This document shows positions 1 to 8,722 of a stretch of DNA of 64,000 nt, in pieces; within the stretch, counting starts at the first letter, position 1; each line of letters begins with the position of its first letter. The stretch covers positions 58,858 to 122,857 of the forward strand of contig NZ_LYXE01000009.1 in the NCBI RefSeq assembly GCF_002532075.1, in the 5' to 3' direction. The notes under the pieces are model-generated. The model saw only the letters and a list, made by a program, of their open reading frames with translations, was not told where the DNA came from and searched no databases. A program made the position numbers and the translations under genes. Source of the DNA: Candidatus Chloroploca asiatica (GTDB taxonomy: Bacteria; Chloroflexota; Chloroflexia; Chloroflexales; Chloroflexaceae).

Positions 1-426
1 CTTCGCCATCCCCCAGACGGCCTGGGCTACCACCGCAACGGCAACCACTTTGAGGCCCTGGAGCCAACCACTGTCGCCACCGGTACCCAGGGCAGCCAAC
101 CCAAGCGCAAACGCCGTCAGAGCCAGAGCTGAGGGCAACGTAAAGCCAAGCCAGGCCATCAGGCCGCCCCAAACTCCTGCCCGTACCGTTCCCAGCGCAA
201 TGCCAACCTGACTACTGGCAGGCCCGGGCAAAAATTGACAGAGCGCCACCAGATCCGCATAGGTTACCTCGTCTACCCAGCGCCGCCGTTGCACAAGCTC
301 TTCACGAAAATAGCCCAGATGCGCCACCGGCCCGCCAAACGAGGTCAACCCAAGCCGGGTAAAGACCACCAGAACTTCAAGCAGGCTTCCCCCGGTTGCG
401 GTCAACACTTGCTCGCGACGTTGCAT
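1..426 (-). CDS. chrA: Chromate transporter ChrA family, N-terminal part (runs off the window)
   Basis: The minus-strand frame is open for 142 codons from the ATG at 424-426 to the window edge, so the C-terminal part is missing. It encodes a hydrophobic protein of the CHR family, proton-coupled or anion antiporters that export chromate. Visible family motifs are FGGPVAHLGYFREE near residue 35 and FLPGPASSQVGIALG near residue 75, followed by hydrophobic membrane segments. Its start lies about 50 nt inside the 3' end of the upstream glycosylase gene, which suggests joint transcription. Whether the full protein is the one-domain or two-domain form cannot be told. The family call is firm; chromate as substrate is inferred from the family. 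Confidence 0.85.
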   Translation of the reverse strand, partial: MQRREQVLTATGGSLLEVLVVFTRLGLTSFGGPVAHLGYFREELVQRRRWVDEVTYADLVALCQFLPGPASSQVGIALGTVRAGVWGGLMAWLGFTLPSALALTAFALGLAALGTGGDSGWLQGLKVVAVAVVAQAVWGMAK

Positions 427-1249
427 CGCCCTGCTCCTCGCAATAATACCGACAGATCTTCCGTAACGGACAGCCATCAGCGCGGTCAAGGTAGCTCTCG
501 CGGCCATCCTGACGACTATAGACTCGGCGCGAGGGAGGCCCGTCGCAGCGCGGACGAGCAAGGCAATAGCGCACACAGACCTCGTTGATCTGCGCATGAA
601 ACTCGGCATAGAGCGCCACCGGCGGCTCGGCGGGCACGAGCTCAGTCAGAGTCGCTTCAATCGTCTGACGCACCTGCTCGTAACGGTCACGATGCCAGCG
701 TTCAGGTTCATGCTGGTGAGGCGCAGGCCCGACGCGCGCAAAGAGTCGCCGCGTATACGCATCAACCACAAAGACCGGATGCCCACCACCATAAAGCATC
801 GTCACATCGCAGGTCTCGGAACCAATGCGGGGCAACGCAAGCAACTCGGCGCGAAGCGCATCCAAGGGACGCGCCAACAGCGTCGCCGTCCTCCCCTGAT
901 ACTTGGTCACAAGATACTCGGCAAGCGCACGCAATCCGGTCGCCTTCTGCGGATAAAAGGCCACCGGACGCAACAGTGGCACTAGGTCAGCCGCTGCCAC
1001 CTGCACCAGGGCAACGGGCGACAACAGATCAGCCGCAAGCAACCGCTGAACGACCTGCTCGACCGTCTCCCAGCGCGTCTGTTGCACCAGCACAGCCCCA
1101 ACAAGTATCTCGAAAGCGGGATCATCGCCAAAGATCGGCCACCAGGGGCGCACCGCCAGCGGCCCATGCAAGCGACCAAAATGGGCGAGGAGCCGGGTAT
1201 AGACAGCCTCAAGCGTTGGGGAAGTCACAGGATCTCCCGACAACAACAT
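377..1249 (-). CDS. Endonuclease III-like HhH-GPD DNA glycosylase (MagIII-like subgroup)
   Basis: A 290-residue base-excision-repair glycosylase. The helix-hairpin-helix is seen as LPRIGSETCDVTMLYGGG, followed by the GPD-type aspartate in VDAYTRRLF. At the position where bifunctional EndoIII carries its catalytic lysine (GxGxKTA) this protein has glutamate (IGSETCD), as in the monofunctional MagIII-like 3-methyladenine glycosylases. A C-terminal cysteine set (CVRYC, RPRC, CPLRKICRYYC) could hold a 4Fe-4S cluster, with an unusual insertion between the cysteines. The start is supported by GGAGGGA just upstream of the ATG. The 3' end overlaps chrA by about 50 nt. The substrate is inferred, not seen. 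Confidence 0.82.
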   Translation of the reverse strand: MLLSGDPVTSPTLEAVYTRLLAHFGRLHGPLAVRPWWPIFGDDPAFEILVGAVLVQQTRWETVEQVVQRLLAADLLSPVALVQVAAADLVPLLRPVAFYPQKATGLRALAEYLVTKYQGRTATLLARPLDALRAELLALPRIGSETCDVTMLYGGGHPVFVVDAYTRRLFARVGPAPHQHEPERWHRDRYEQVRQTIEATLTELVPAEPPVALYAEFHAQINEVCVRYCLARPRCDGPPSRRVYSRQDGRESYLDRADGCPLRKICRYYCEEQGDATSRASVDRNRGKPA

Positions 1250-1310
1250 GCTCCCTCCACCAGTCAGTTTTGCTTACTGGCAGAGGGAGCACGCTGGCCT
1301 CACGTCAAGC

Positions 1311-3452
1311 CTACTCGGTCACTGATGCTGCCGCAGGCATATACAACTCGCGCACATAATCAGCGAGCATACGGCGCATACTAAAGGCAGGTGCAACGGT
1401 AGCAATCGCTTCTTTGCAGATCTGAACCCACGCCGTCGGCACCCCATTGGCATCACGTCCATCGTAAAATGTCGAGGCAATCTCGTGCTCAATCAGGTGA
1501 TAGAGCGACTGCGCATCATTCCAATCCTGCTCATCCTGATTGCTATACTCACGCTCTTCACCAATAGCCCAGCCATTCTTGCCATTGTACGCCTCGGGCC
1601 ACCAGCCATCGAGGATCGAACAATTCGGTGCCCCATTCAGGCTGGCTTTCATCCCGCTCGTACCACTCGCCTCGTACGGTCGTCGCGGATTATTCAGCCA
1701 GACATCAACACCCTGGGTCATTGACCGCCCGACCGCCATATCATACTCTTCCAGGAAAACAATGCGCCCAGCCAAGCCTGGCTGCTGAGCCAGTTGGTAG
1801 ACATTCTGGATAAAGAGCTTGCCGGGATCATCCTTGGGATGCGCTTTACCCGCAAAAATAATCTGGATCGGCTTACCGGGTCGGTTGAGCAGATACTTCA
1901 GCCGCTCGATATCCTTGAAAATGAGCGTGGCACGCTTGTAGGTCGCAAAACGACGCGCAAAGCCAAGGGTTAGAATGCCATCTTCGAGGACCGGCCAGAC
2001 GGGAGCATTTTGGTTAAGATGCTTGTAATGCGCAGCCAGACGCCCACGGGCAAAGGTGATCAACTGGCTCTTCAGCCCCTGACGCGTATTCCACAGGACA
2101 TCATCAGGAATCTGATAGATCTTCTTCCAGACCTTGGGGTCATCCAGATTGTCTTCCCAGGTCTTCCCAAGGTACGCATTGAACAACTCATGCAATTCAG
2201 GCGCAAGCCAGGTTGAGGTATGGACGCCATTGGTAATGGAGGTAATCGGCACCTCATCGCGGCTCTTGCCCGGATAGAGCCACTGCCACATCCCGCGGGC
2301 GACATGGCCGTGCAGCTTGCTCACACCGTTGTGGTAGTCGGAAGCCCGCAACGCCAGCGCCGTCATCGCAAAGGTCGGCCCCCACTGCTGCTCTTGCAAC
2401 GCAATCGACATAAACTCATCACGCGTCAGATTCAACTGTGGCCAGTAGCTCCAGAAGAAACGCTCGATCAAGGGCAACGGGAAGGCATCATTGCCTGCCG
2501 GCACAGGGGTATGGGTTGTAAAGACACACTGCGTCTTCACCTGTTGCATCGCGTCTTCAAACGTCACGCCCTGAACAACCAATTCGCGGCAGAGTTCCAG
2601 CACCAAGAAGGCCGAGTGCCCTTCATTCATATGCCACACCGTCGGGCTATACCCGAGACGGCGCAGCGCACGCACCCCACCAATGCCCAGCACCAACTCT
2701 TGCGAAATGCGCATCTCTTGGTCGCCACCATACAAACGTGCCGACAATTCGCGGTCTTGCGGGCTATTCGGGTGGATATCCGTATCCATCAATAACAACT
2801 CGACCCGCCCAACCTTGAATTTGTAGACCTTCGCATAGATGGTGCGTCCGGGCAACTCAACCTCAATGACAACCTCGTGCCCCTCGGGGTCAAGTGCCGG
2901 AATCGCAGGCACATCCGCGAAGTTCATCTTGTTGTACTCGGCAAATTGCCAGCCACTCGGGTCAAGACGCTGCCGAAAATAGCCCTGCGGATAGATAAAG
3001 CCCACTGCCACAAAGGGCAGATCCATGTCAGACGCCTCTTTGACGTGATCGCCTGACAAAATACCAAGGCCCCCTGAATAGATAGGCAGCGACTCGTGCA
3101 GGCCAAACTCGGCACTGAAATAGGCGATCTGCACATCTTTCACATCAGCATAGTGCTTGCGAAACCAGGTCTTCTTTGCACCAACATAGGCATCGAAGCT
3201 CTTCATCACAGCGTCATATAGCTTGAGATAGCCAGCATTGGCTGATGCTTCTTCAAGCTTGCGCTGACGAACATCACGCAGGAAATCGACCGGATTGTGG
3301 TAATCAAGCTCCCACAGATCAGGATCGATCTGGCGGTAGAGATCCTGCGCCTCAGGATGCCAGGTCCACCAGAGGTTGTAGGCAAGTTCGCGCAGACGGG
3401 CGATACGCTCGGGAATCGGGGTAAACAAAATTTCGTGTTCCAGCCGAACCAT
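1311..3452 (-). CDS. glgP: Alpha-glucan (glycogen) phosphorylase, GT35 family
   Basis: A 713-residue phosphorylase that releases glucose-1-phosphate from glycogen or maltodextrin in the cytoplasm. It belongs to the shorter bacterial/archaeal alpha-glucan phosphorylase type with a DUF3417-like N-terminus (IARLRELAYNLWWTWHPEAQ). The sugar and active-site regions SGGLGILSGDH, HMNEGHSAF and TTHTPVPAGNDAF are present. The pyridoxal-phosphate lysine lies in EASGTSGMKASLNG near the C-terminus. Length fits the family. The ATG is preceded by GAGGAG. Chloroflexales store glycogen, so a mobilising role is plausible. It is the first gene of its strand block, with 60 bp separating it from the glycosylase gene downstream. 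Confidence 0.93.
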   Translation of the reverse strand: MVRLEHEILFTPIPERIARLRELAYNLWWTWHPEAQDLYRQIDPDLWELDYHNPVDFLRDVRQRKLEEASANAGYLKLYDAVMKSFDAYVGAKKTWFRKHYADVKDVQIAYFSAEFGLHESLPIYSGGLGILSGDHVKEASDMDLPFVAVGFIYPQGYFRQRLDPSGWQFAEYNKMNFADVPAIPALDPEGHEVVIEVELPGRTIYAKVYKFKVGRVELLLMDTDIHPNSPQDRELSARLYGGDQEMRISQELVLGIGGVRALRRLGYSPTVWHMNEGHSAFLVLELCRELVVQGVTFEDAMQQVKTQCVFTTHTPVPAGNDAFPLPLIERFFWSYWPQLNLTRDEFMSIALQEQQWGPTFAMTALALRASDYHNGVSKLHGHVARGMWQWLYPGKSRDEVPITSITNGVHTSTWLAPELHELFNAYLGKTWEDNLDDPKVWKKIYQIPDDVLWNTRQGLKSQLITFARGRLAAHYKHLNQNAPVWPVLEDGILTLGFARRFATYKRATLIFKDIERLKYLLNRPGKPIQIIFAGKAHPKDDPGKLFIQNVYQLAQQPGLAGRIVFLEEYDMAVGRSMTQGVDVWLNNPRRPYEASGTSGMKASLNGAPNCSILDGWWPEAYNGKNGWAIGEEREYSNQDEQDWNDAQSLYHLIEHEIASTFYDGRDANGVPTAWVQICKEAIATVAPAFSMRRMLADYVRELYMPAAASVTE

Positions 3453-3586
3453 GTGCTCTCCTCACTCAGGCTTGCCAGGGCTACAAGCGGCCTGCTGTAG
3501 TCGTTCAATCCACAGGCGGGAAATACAGTTGACCATTGTAGCCGCTGTACGTCTATCTGTCTAGGCAAATCAACAGCAAAAATCCA

Positions 3587-4507
3587 TCAGACCCCCGCAA
3601 TAAGCGGAGTATCCTCGGTTGCATAGGCATACGCCATCCGTCGCGTATTCCAGGCCAGGCCAATCTGACCACTCGGGGTCAGGATGATGCAGCCGCCACG
3701 GCCTCCATCAACATAACGGGCAAGGGTATGCATCGCACTTTCAGCGGCCGTTTGGGGCGGTACACCACGCTCAAGTTGTTCAATTGCACGACGGGCCAGC
3801 GCCACACGGACAATGCCTTCACCCCAACCAGTACAAACCGCTCCACCAATCGTTGCATCAGCATACAGACCACATCCAACCATCGGGGTATCACCAATAC
3901 GACCCGGAAGCTTGAACGGCGTGCCACCAGTTGAATTGGCCGCAACAAGATTGCCACTCTTATCAAGCGCAATCGCCCCCACGGTATCATGACCATGTAC
4001 TACAGCAGGATCGGGCTGTGCCTCCAAGGTGCTCTCTTCGTCCTGACGACGACTCGCCTTCCAGGCTTGCCAAAGAGCCACTTCACGCTCGACAATCAAT
4101 TCCGCATTGTCACAAAAAGGCATCCCACAACTGGCAGCAAAGTGCTCGGCCCCTTCGCCACCAATAAATGTCGCCGGGCCTTCGAGCACATGACGTGCCA
4201 GCGTGATCGGATTACGGATGCGCTTTAGATTAGCCACCGCTCCATAACGCAGCGAACGACCGTCCATCAAGGCTGCATCAAGTTCAACCGTGCCTGCACT
4301 GGTCAAAACCGAGCCGGTGCCCGCGTCAAAAATGGGGTCGTCTTCCATCAGGCGAACCGCCGCTTCACACGCTTCCAAGGCTGTCCCACCAGCCCGCAGA
4401 ATCCTCAGGCCCGCTTCCAGCGCGACACGGCACCCATGAAGGTGTGCCTCCACCTGCTCATCCGGGATGTCCCAGGCACCGCCATGAACGATCATTGCAA
4501 TCGGCAT
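3587..4507 (-). CDS. Isoaspartyl peptidase / plant-type L-asparaginase
   Basis: A 306-residue Ntn-hydrolase of the asparaginase-2 (IaaA/glycosylasparaginase) family. It cleaves isoaspartyl dipeptides or asparagine after self-processing. The N-terminus IVHGGAWDIP is typical. The autocleavage site and nucleophilic threonine are in HDTVGAIALDKSGN, where the threonine becomes the N-terminus of the beta chain. The glycine-rich TGGTPFKLPGRIGDTP and the VCTGWGEG block are also family hallmarks. I start at the ATG at 4507; an in-frame TTG lies three codons upstream. It is transcribed divergently from ftsY and looks like a single-gene unit. Isoaspartyl versus asparagine preference cannot be decided from sequence. 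Confidence 0.9.
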   Translation of the reverse strand: MPIAMIVHGGAWDIPDEQVEAHLHGCRVALEAGLRILRAGGTALEACEAAVRLMEDDPIFDAGTGSVLTSAGTVELDAALMDGRSLRYGAVANLKRIRNPITLARHVLEGPATFIGGEGAEHFAASCGMPFCDNAELIVEREVALWQAWKASRRQDEESTLEAQPDPAVVHGHDTVGAIALDKSGNLVAANSTGGTPFKLPGRIGDTPMVGCGLYADATIGGAVCTGWGEGIVRVALARRAIEQLERGVPPQTAAESAMHTLARYVDGGRGGCIILTPSGQIGLAWNTRRMAYAYATEDTPLIAGV

Positions 4508-4653
4508 AGATCTCAACCTTCGCTCACACTGATCCGCTAACGATCAGCCCACGTTGTTTGCTTGCACGAGGAAAGTAACCTACTGTACCACAGAGGATCG
4601 TGCTCGGCAAGTTCTGACTCCAAGTTCACCACCCACACTTCCCTGAAAAGCGC

Positions 4654-4659
4654 TATAAT
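4654..4659 (+). promoter_or_regulatory. Possible -10 element for the ftsY unit
   Basis: A perfect TATAAT sits about 48 nt upstream of the ftsY start in the 200-bp divergent region. I see no good -35 hexamer at 16-18 bp, so this is only a candidate. Confidence 0.35.
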
Positions 4660-4706
4660 TTGCGGTAGACTGTTCTTAAATTACCAAAAGGATCAATTCA
4701 GAATCT

Positions 4707-5678
4707 ATGTTCAAACGCTTATTTGGGCGCGGACAAGATGCGCCACGCACAGAAGAAGAAGCCCAAGTTGAAGAGGAACAGGTTACACAGAGTCTCGAAA
4801 AGTCCCGTCAGGGTATCTTTGGCCGCATCGCGCAGATCTTTGCGACCGATGATCCGATTACCGAAGAACTCTGGGATGAACTGGAAGAAGCGTTGATTCA
4901 AGGCGATGTTGGCCTCGAAACAACCCAGTATCTCGTCAATCGTACCAAAGACCGCGTCAATCGCTATGGCACCAAAAAGGCGAGTGAGGCCCGCGATATG
5001 CTCAAGGCCGAGATGGTGCGCGTCTTTCAGGATCAGGTGCGCCCCCAATCCGCCACGACACCCACACCGTTTGTCATCCTCGTCGTTGGCGTCAATGGGG
5101 CCGGCAAGACCACGCTGATCGCCAAGCTTGCCCACCGCATGAAGTTTCGCTTTGGCAAGAGCATCCTGCTCGCCGCAGGCGATACCTTTCGCGCTGCCGC
5201 TACCGAACAACTTGAGACCTGGGCCGAACGCGCTGGCGTGCCCTGCGTTAGCCTTGGGCAGGGGGCCGATTCCTCGGCAGTTGTTTTTAAGGCGATTGAT
5301 GCGGCGCTCGAACAGCAAGTTGATGTGCTTATCATTGATACCGCAGGCCGCCTGCAAGCCAAGTTCAATCTGATGCAAGAACTTGAAAAGATGCGCAATA
5401 TTATTGCGCGTAAGATCCCCGAGGCCCCCCACGAGGTGTTGCTCGTGATCGATGCGACAACCGGCCAGAATGGGGTCTTGCAAGCCAAGGCGTTCCTCAA
5501 GTCTGCCGGGGTCACCGATGTGGCCGTTAGCAAGATGGACGGCACCGCCAAGGGGGGGATCGCTTTCGCCATTGCCCAGGATATCGAACGACCGATCCGC
5601 TATCTCGGTACCGGCGAAAAGATGTCTGACCTGGCCCTCTTTGATGCTCAGACGTTTGTTGATGCGCTCTTTAGCTGA
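4707..5678 (+). CDS. ftsY: Signal recognition particle receptor FtsY
   Basis: A 323-residue SRP GTPase that docks ribosome-SRP complexes at the membrane for co-translational insertion. A short acidic A-domain (about residues 10-30, Glu-rich) precedes the four-helix N domain and the G domain. G1 is GVNGAGKTTLIAKLA, the insertion box shows LLAAGDTFRAAATEQL, G3 is DTAGR and G4 is SKMDGTAKGG. There is no transmembrane segment, as is usual. A purine-rich AAAAGGA lies about 15 nt before the ATG, farther than ideal. It is followed after 11 nt by two small genes that probably share its transcript. Confidence 0.95.
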   Translation: MFKRLFGRGQDAPRTEEEAQVEEEQVTQSLEKSRQGIFGRIAQIFATDDPITEELWDELEEALIQGDVGLETTQYLVNRTKDRVNRYGTKKASEARDMLKAEMVRVFQDQVRPQSATTPTPFVILVVGVNGAGKTTLIAKLAHRMKFRFGKSILLAAGDTFRAAATEQLETWAERAGVPCVSLGQGADSSAVVFKAIDAALEQQVDVLIIDTAGRLQAKFNLMQELEKMRNIIARKIPEAPHEVLLVIDATTGQNGVLQAKAFLKSAGVTDVAVSKMDGTAKGGIAFAIAQDIERPIRYLGTGEKMSDLALFDAQTFVDALFS

Positions 5679-5689
5679 AAGGGATCGCT

Positions 5690-5893
5690 GTGAACGTCGA
5701 ATTTGTCACATGCCCAACCTGCAAGCAGAAGCTTGCCCTGCAGAAGTATATTACGCCAGGGTCGCTCGTCGTTTGCGCGAATCCCCGTTGCGGTACCAGC
5801 CTTCGCATCATCCGTCGTCGCCCGCTCCAGGTTGAGCCGGTACCCGAGGCGGAAACCTATCACGTTGATTTTCGCCCCGAGTCGTATGGCTAA
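5690..5893 (+). CDS. Small zinc-ribbon protein (LysW-like)
   Basis: A 67-residue protein read from a GTG start with AAAGGGA upstream. Four cysteines in CPTCKQKL and VCANPRCGTSL form a classical zinc ribbon. A basic RIIRRRP stretch and an acidic tail ending in FRPESYG follow. The fold resembles LysW/MJ0042-type ribbons, but the C-terminal EDWGE motif of true LysW amino-group carriers is absent, so I do not assign a lysine or arginine biosynthesis role. It starts 11 nt after ftsY and its stop overlaps the next start in ATGGCTAA. Function unknown. Confidence 0.72.
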   Translation: MNVEFVTCPTCKQKLALQKYITPGSLVVCANPRCGTSLRIIRRRPLQVEPVPEAETYHVDFRPESYG

Positions 5894-6314
5894 ACAACAC
5901 CAAACCCGGTCGTACCTCACCTGGATGCGCAGGCTCACCACGGCTATTGCGCTGCTCTTGTTGACTGGATGCCTTTTGATCAGTGGTGAAACAACGATGA
6001 TTGACCTGCAAGATGGCAGTGGCAATCTCTTGACAACCTTTGTGGGTGCGGAAGGGCAACAAGAACGAATCCTTGATGTCGGCCTGCCCGCAACGGAATT
6101 ACAGGTGATCGTCATCGTTGGCGTCGAGTCGGGCGATCTGGCCCTGTCGCTGCTCCAACCCGAAGGATCGGTTGTCTTCACCGTCGCCGCCCGCCCCGAT
6201 CTCCAGGTCACTCGCTCTGGCTCTGTCCGTACCAATGAACGCGGCCAGTTGCGCTATACCGTCAATGCCGCTGCGGCCCGCAATGGGTCGTATCAGATCT
6301 TTGTGCAACCGTGA
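5886..6314 (+). CDS. Small predicted lipoprotein
   Basis: A 142-residue protein with a basic N-terminus, a hydrophobic stretch and the lipobox LLTGC (about residues 25-30), so it is probably lipid-anchored on the outer face of the cytoplasmic membrane. The mature part is about 110 residues, beta-rich in appearance, with no domain that I recognise. It resembles a small pre-peptidase-like beta sandwich (GDLALSLLQPEGSVVF, ending NGSYQIFVQP), which is a weak guess. The start overlaps the zinc-ribbon gene by 8 nt, suggesting translational coupling. Function unknown. Confidence 0.7.
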   Translation: MAKQHQTRSYLTWMRRLTTAIALLLLTGCLLISGETTMIDLQDGSGNLLTTFVGAEGQQERILDVGLPATELQVIVIVGVESGDLALSLLQPEGSVVFTVAARPDLQVTRSGSVRTNERGQLRYTVNAAAARNGSYQIFVQP

Positions 6315-6342
6315 GCGCAATCGTCTGTGAATGATCTGAGAT

Positions 6343-6371
6343 TTGACAGAGGAATCTTTTTTCGCTATACT
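6343..6371 (+). promoter_or_regulatory. Sigma-70-type promoter of the padR-ABC exporter unit
   Basis: TTGACA (6343-6348) and TATACT (6366-6371) are separated by exactly 17 bp. The -10 box lies 44 nt before the chosen padR start. The stretch just downstream, containing CTGACTA and AATCAG, is a possible but weak site for PadR autoregulation. Confidence 0.85.
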
Positions 6372-6415
6372 CAAGTCTGACTATTTCGGTTAGCCAATCA
6401 GTGCAGGCTAGACAA

Positions 6416-6922
6416 ATGCCAGATCACGGTGAACGCCAGCTTTTGCTCCTCGGTCTCCTGCGCCACCAAGAGATGCACGGCTATCAGATCAACGAGTTTA
6501 TTGACGAGCAGATGGCGTTCTGTGTTGACCTCAAACGTTCAACCGCCTACTATCTGCTCGAGCGTCTGCGCCACGAAGGGTATGTGACCGAAGAGACCGA
6601 GCGCACCGGCAATCGCCCCGAACGACGCGTGTATCGCATTACTCCCGCTGGTGAAACCCATTTTCAAGCCCTGCTACGCACCAATCTTGCCACCTATACC
6701 CCTCCAACCTATGCCAATGATATTGGCCTCATCTTTCACCATCATCTCCCCCCTGCCGAGGTGCGTACCTTGCTTGAAACACGCCGCCAAAACATCCTGG
6801 CCCATCAGGAGAAACTCAAAAGCCTTGCGACGGTACTCCCCGCCGATCATCTTGCCATCATCCGCCACCATTTGATCCACGTTGCGGCTGAACTTGATTG
6901 GATCGAAGAGCAGCTCTCCTAG
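6416..6922 (+). CDS. PadR-family transcriptional regulator
   Basis: A 168-residue winged-helix repressor. The N-terminal PadR domain reads LLLGLLRHQEMHGYQI, then STAYYLLERLRHEGYVTEE, the recognition helix and wing, and RRVYRITPAGE. The C-terminal half is helical and probably dimerises (PadR C-terminal/Vir_act_alpha type). An alternative GTG start lies five codons upstream at 6401. It sits 25 nt before an ABC exporter pair, the usual arrangement in which PadR represses an efflux pump until a ligand binds. The ligand is unknown. Confidence 0.88.
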   Translation: MPDHGERQLLLLGLLRHQEMHGYQINEFIDEQMAFCVDLKRSTAYYLLERLRHEGYVTEETERTGNRPERRVYRITPAGETHFQALLRTNLATYTPPTYANDIGLIFHHHLPPAEVRTLLETRRQNILAHQEKLKSLATVLPADHLAIIRHHLIHVAAELDWIEEQLS

Positions 6923-6947
6923 CTAGCTCCAGCATGATACAAACCCT

Positions 6948-7895
6948 ATGACAACATTTGCGATTGAAGCCCACGGACTTGTCAAGCGCTATGGTGACCT
7001 GACAGCGGTGGCTGGTATTGACCTAGCGGTGCCCCGCGGCAGCATCTATGCGATGCTTGGGCCAAATGGGGCCGGCAAAACGACGACGATCAACATGTTG
7101 ACAACGCTCATTGTCCCAACGGCTGGCTCTGCCTCTGTTGCTGGGCACGATGTTGTGCGTGCGGCTAACCAGGTACGTACACGGATCGGCGTGACCTTTC
7201 AAGATATTGTGGTGGATCAGGATCTCACCGGTCGCGAAGTTCTCGATATCCACGGACGACTCTACCGCCAACCAGCCGCCGTACGCCAGCGTCGCATCAG
7301 CGAACTGGTTGAGTTGGTGCAACTCACTGAGGCCATTGACCGCCGTGTCCGCACGTACTCAGGAGGGATGAAGCGTCGCCTCGAACTCGCCCGTGGCCTG
7401 ATGACCGATCCCGAGATCCTCTTTCTCGATGAACCAACCCAGGGTCTCGATCCACAGAACCGCGTTGGCATCTGGAATTATATTCGCGACCTGAATCAGA
7501 CCCGCGATCTGACCCTCTTGCTCACAACCCACTATATGGACGAGGCCGAAGCACTGGCGTCACGGGTCGGCATCGTTGACAAGGGGCGCTTGGTAGTTGA
7601 AGATGCGCCCGCTACACTCGTGAGCAACCTGGGTGCCGATGTAGTCAGGATCCGTGGTCAGGGCGAACGGGATCAGTTCGTTGCCCACCTGAACAACATC
7701 CCGTTTGTCATCCGGGTTGACCTTGACAACCTGGGCGAATTTGTGATGGTCTATGTCGATAGTGGCAGTCGCCGTCTCGCCGAAATCGTGACGAGCGCAG
7801 GTGCCAGTCATTTTCAGATCGATGATGTGACCGTCGCCCGGCCTTCGCTTGGCGACGTGTTCCTCCACCATACGGGCAATGCCCTGCGTGATTGA
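6948..7895 (+). CDS. ABC exporter ATP-binding protein (DrrA-type)
   Basis: A 315-residue ATPase subunit of an ABC-2 type exporter. Walker A is GPNGAGKTTT, the signature is YSGGMKRRLELARGL, Walker B is EILFLDEPTQGLDP, and the switch histidine lies in LLLTTHYMDEAE. The C-terminal extension after about residue 220 is the DrrA-type regulatory region. It overlaps the permease region closely (see next gene), so the two make one transporter. Homologues export antibiotics, lipids or polysaccharides; nothing here fixes the substrate. The Shine-Dalgarno signal is weak. Confidence 0.92.
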   Translation: MTTFAIEAHGLVKRYGDLTAVAGIDLAVPRGSIYAMLGPNGAGKTTTINMLTTLIVPTAGSASVAGHDVVRAANQVRTRIGVTFQDIVVDQDLTGREVLDIHGRLYRQPAAVRQRRISELVELVQLTEAIDRRVRTYSGGMKRRLELARGLMTDPEILFLDEPTQGLDPQNRVGIWNYIRDLNQTRDLTLLLTTHYMDEAEALASRVGIVDKGRLVVEDAPATLVSNLGADVVRIRGQGERDQFVAHLNNIPFVIRVDLDNLGEFVMVYVDSGSRRLAEIVTSAGASHFQIDDVTVARPSLGDVFLHHTGNALRD

Positions 7896-7906
7896 AAGAC
7901 CGCACT

Positions 7907-8662
7907 ATGTACCCAACCTATGTCATCTGGAACAAGCACATGGTCAAGTTCCTCCGCAACCGCGAGGAATTGCTCGGGCTCGCCTTGCAGTCCGTGCTCT
8001 GGGTCGTCCTCTTTGGGGTGGGCATGCGTGGCCTGATCAGCGAAATTGAGGGCCGCGATTATATGTCCTACATCCTCCCGGGCATTCTGGCGCTGAGTGT
8101 GCTCGGCGGGGCGGTCGGTGGGGGTATGGTGATGCTCGACGAACGGCTGCGTGGCATTCTGAAGGAATATCTCGCTGCCCCAATCCCACGCCTCAGCATC
8201 TTGCTCGGCAGTGCAACGAGTACCGCAACCAAAGCCCTTTTTCAGGCTGTGCTCATGTTGCTCGTTGGGATCTTGATGGGCGCACGTCTGGCGTTCAACC
8301 CCGCCGGTTGGCTCGTCTCGCTGATCCTGCTCGGGCTCTTTGCGCTCGGCTTCAGCGGCATTGCGCTCGCCGTTGCGGCAGTTTCACGTTCGATTGCCGG
8401 CTACCATGGCATGATCTTTCTCTTCAACCTGCCCTTGCTCTTTGCCTCGAACGCGCTCTATCCCCTTGCCGTCTTGCCAGGTTGGATGCAAGCCATTGTC
8501 TTGCTCAATCCAACGACCTACCTGATCGACGCCATCCGCACCCTTGCCTTTGGCACGACCGCAACCCTGCCGCTGGCCCTCAGCATCGCCGTAGTCACGC
8601 TCTTTGCCCTCCTCGGTACCTGGCTCGCCCTCTCGATGTTCCAGCGCACCATCCGCGGCTAA
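7907..8662 (+). CDS. ABC-2 type transporter permease (DrrB-type)
   Basis: A 251-residue integral membrane protein with about six hydrophobic segments, forming the membrane channel for the ATPase encoded upstream. The ABC-2 signature region reads NLPLLFASNALYPLAVLPGW, followed by NPTTYLIDAIRTL, both typical of the DrrB family. I start at ATG 7907. A TTG at 7892 overlapping the ATPase stop is a possible alternative that adds five residues. Transcription probably ends at the long hairpin at 8678-8722. Confidence 0.9.
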   Translation: MYPTYVIWNKHMVKFLRNREELLGLALQSVLWVVLFGVGMRGLISEIEGRDYMSYILPGILALSVLGGAVGGGMVMLDERLRGILKEYLAAPIPRLSILLGSATSTATKALFQAVLMLLVGILMGARLAFNPAGWLVSLILLGLFALGFSGIALAVAAVSRSIAGYHGMIFLFNLPLLFASNALYPLAVLPGWMQAIVLLNPTTYLIDAIRTLAFGTTATLPLALSIAVVTLFALLGTWLALSMFQRTIRG

Positions 8663-8677
8663 CCCAAGCTTCAAAGC

Positions 8678-8722
8678 CTAGACGCACAAACTGCCAGCTT
8701 TGCTGGCAGTTTGTGCGTCTAG
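8678..8722. terminator. Bidirectional terminator, 21-bp perfect stem
   Basis: The arms 8678-8698 and 8702-8722 are exact reverse complements with a 3-nt loop (TTT). It lies between the convergent permease gene (plus) and the small membrane protein gene (minus). The TAG stop of the minus gene (8719-8721) is inside the right arm. Confidence 0.85.

Noticed and set aside
5690..5893. LysW amino-group carrier protein
   Set aside because: The zinc ribbon fits, but the terminal EDWGE motif and lysine/arginine biosynthesis neighbours are missing.
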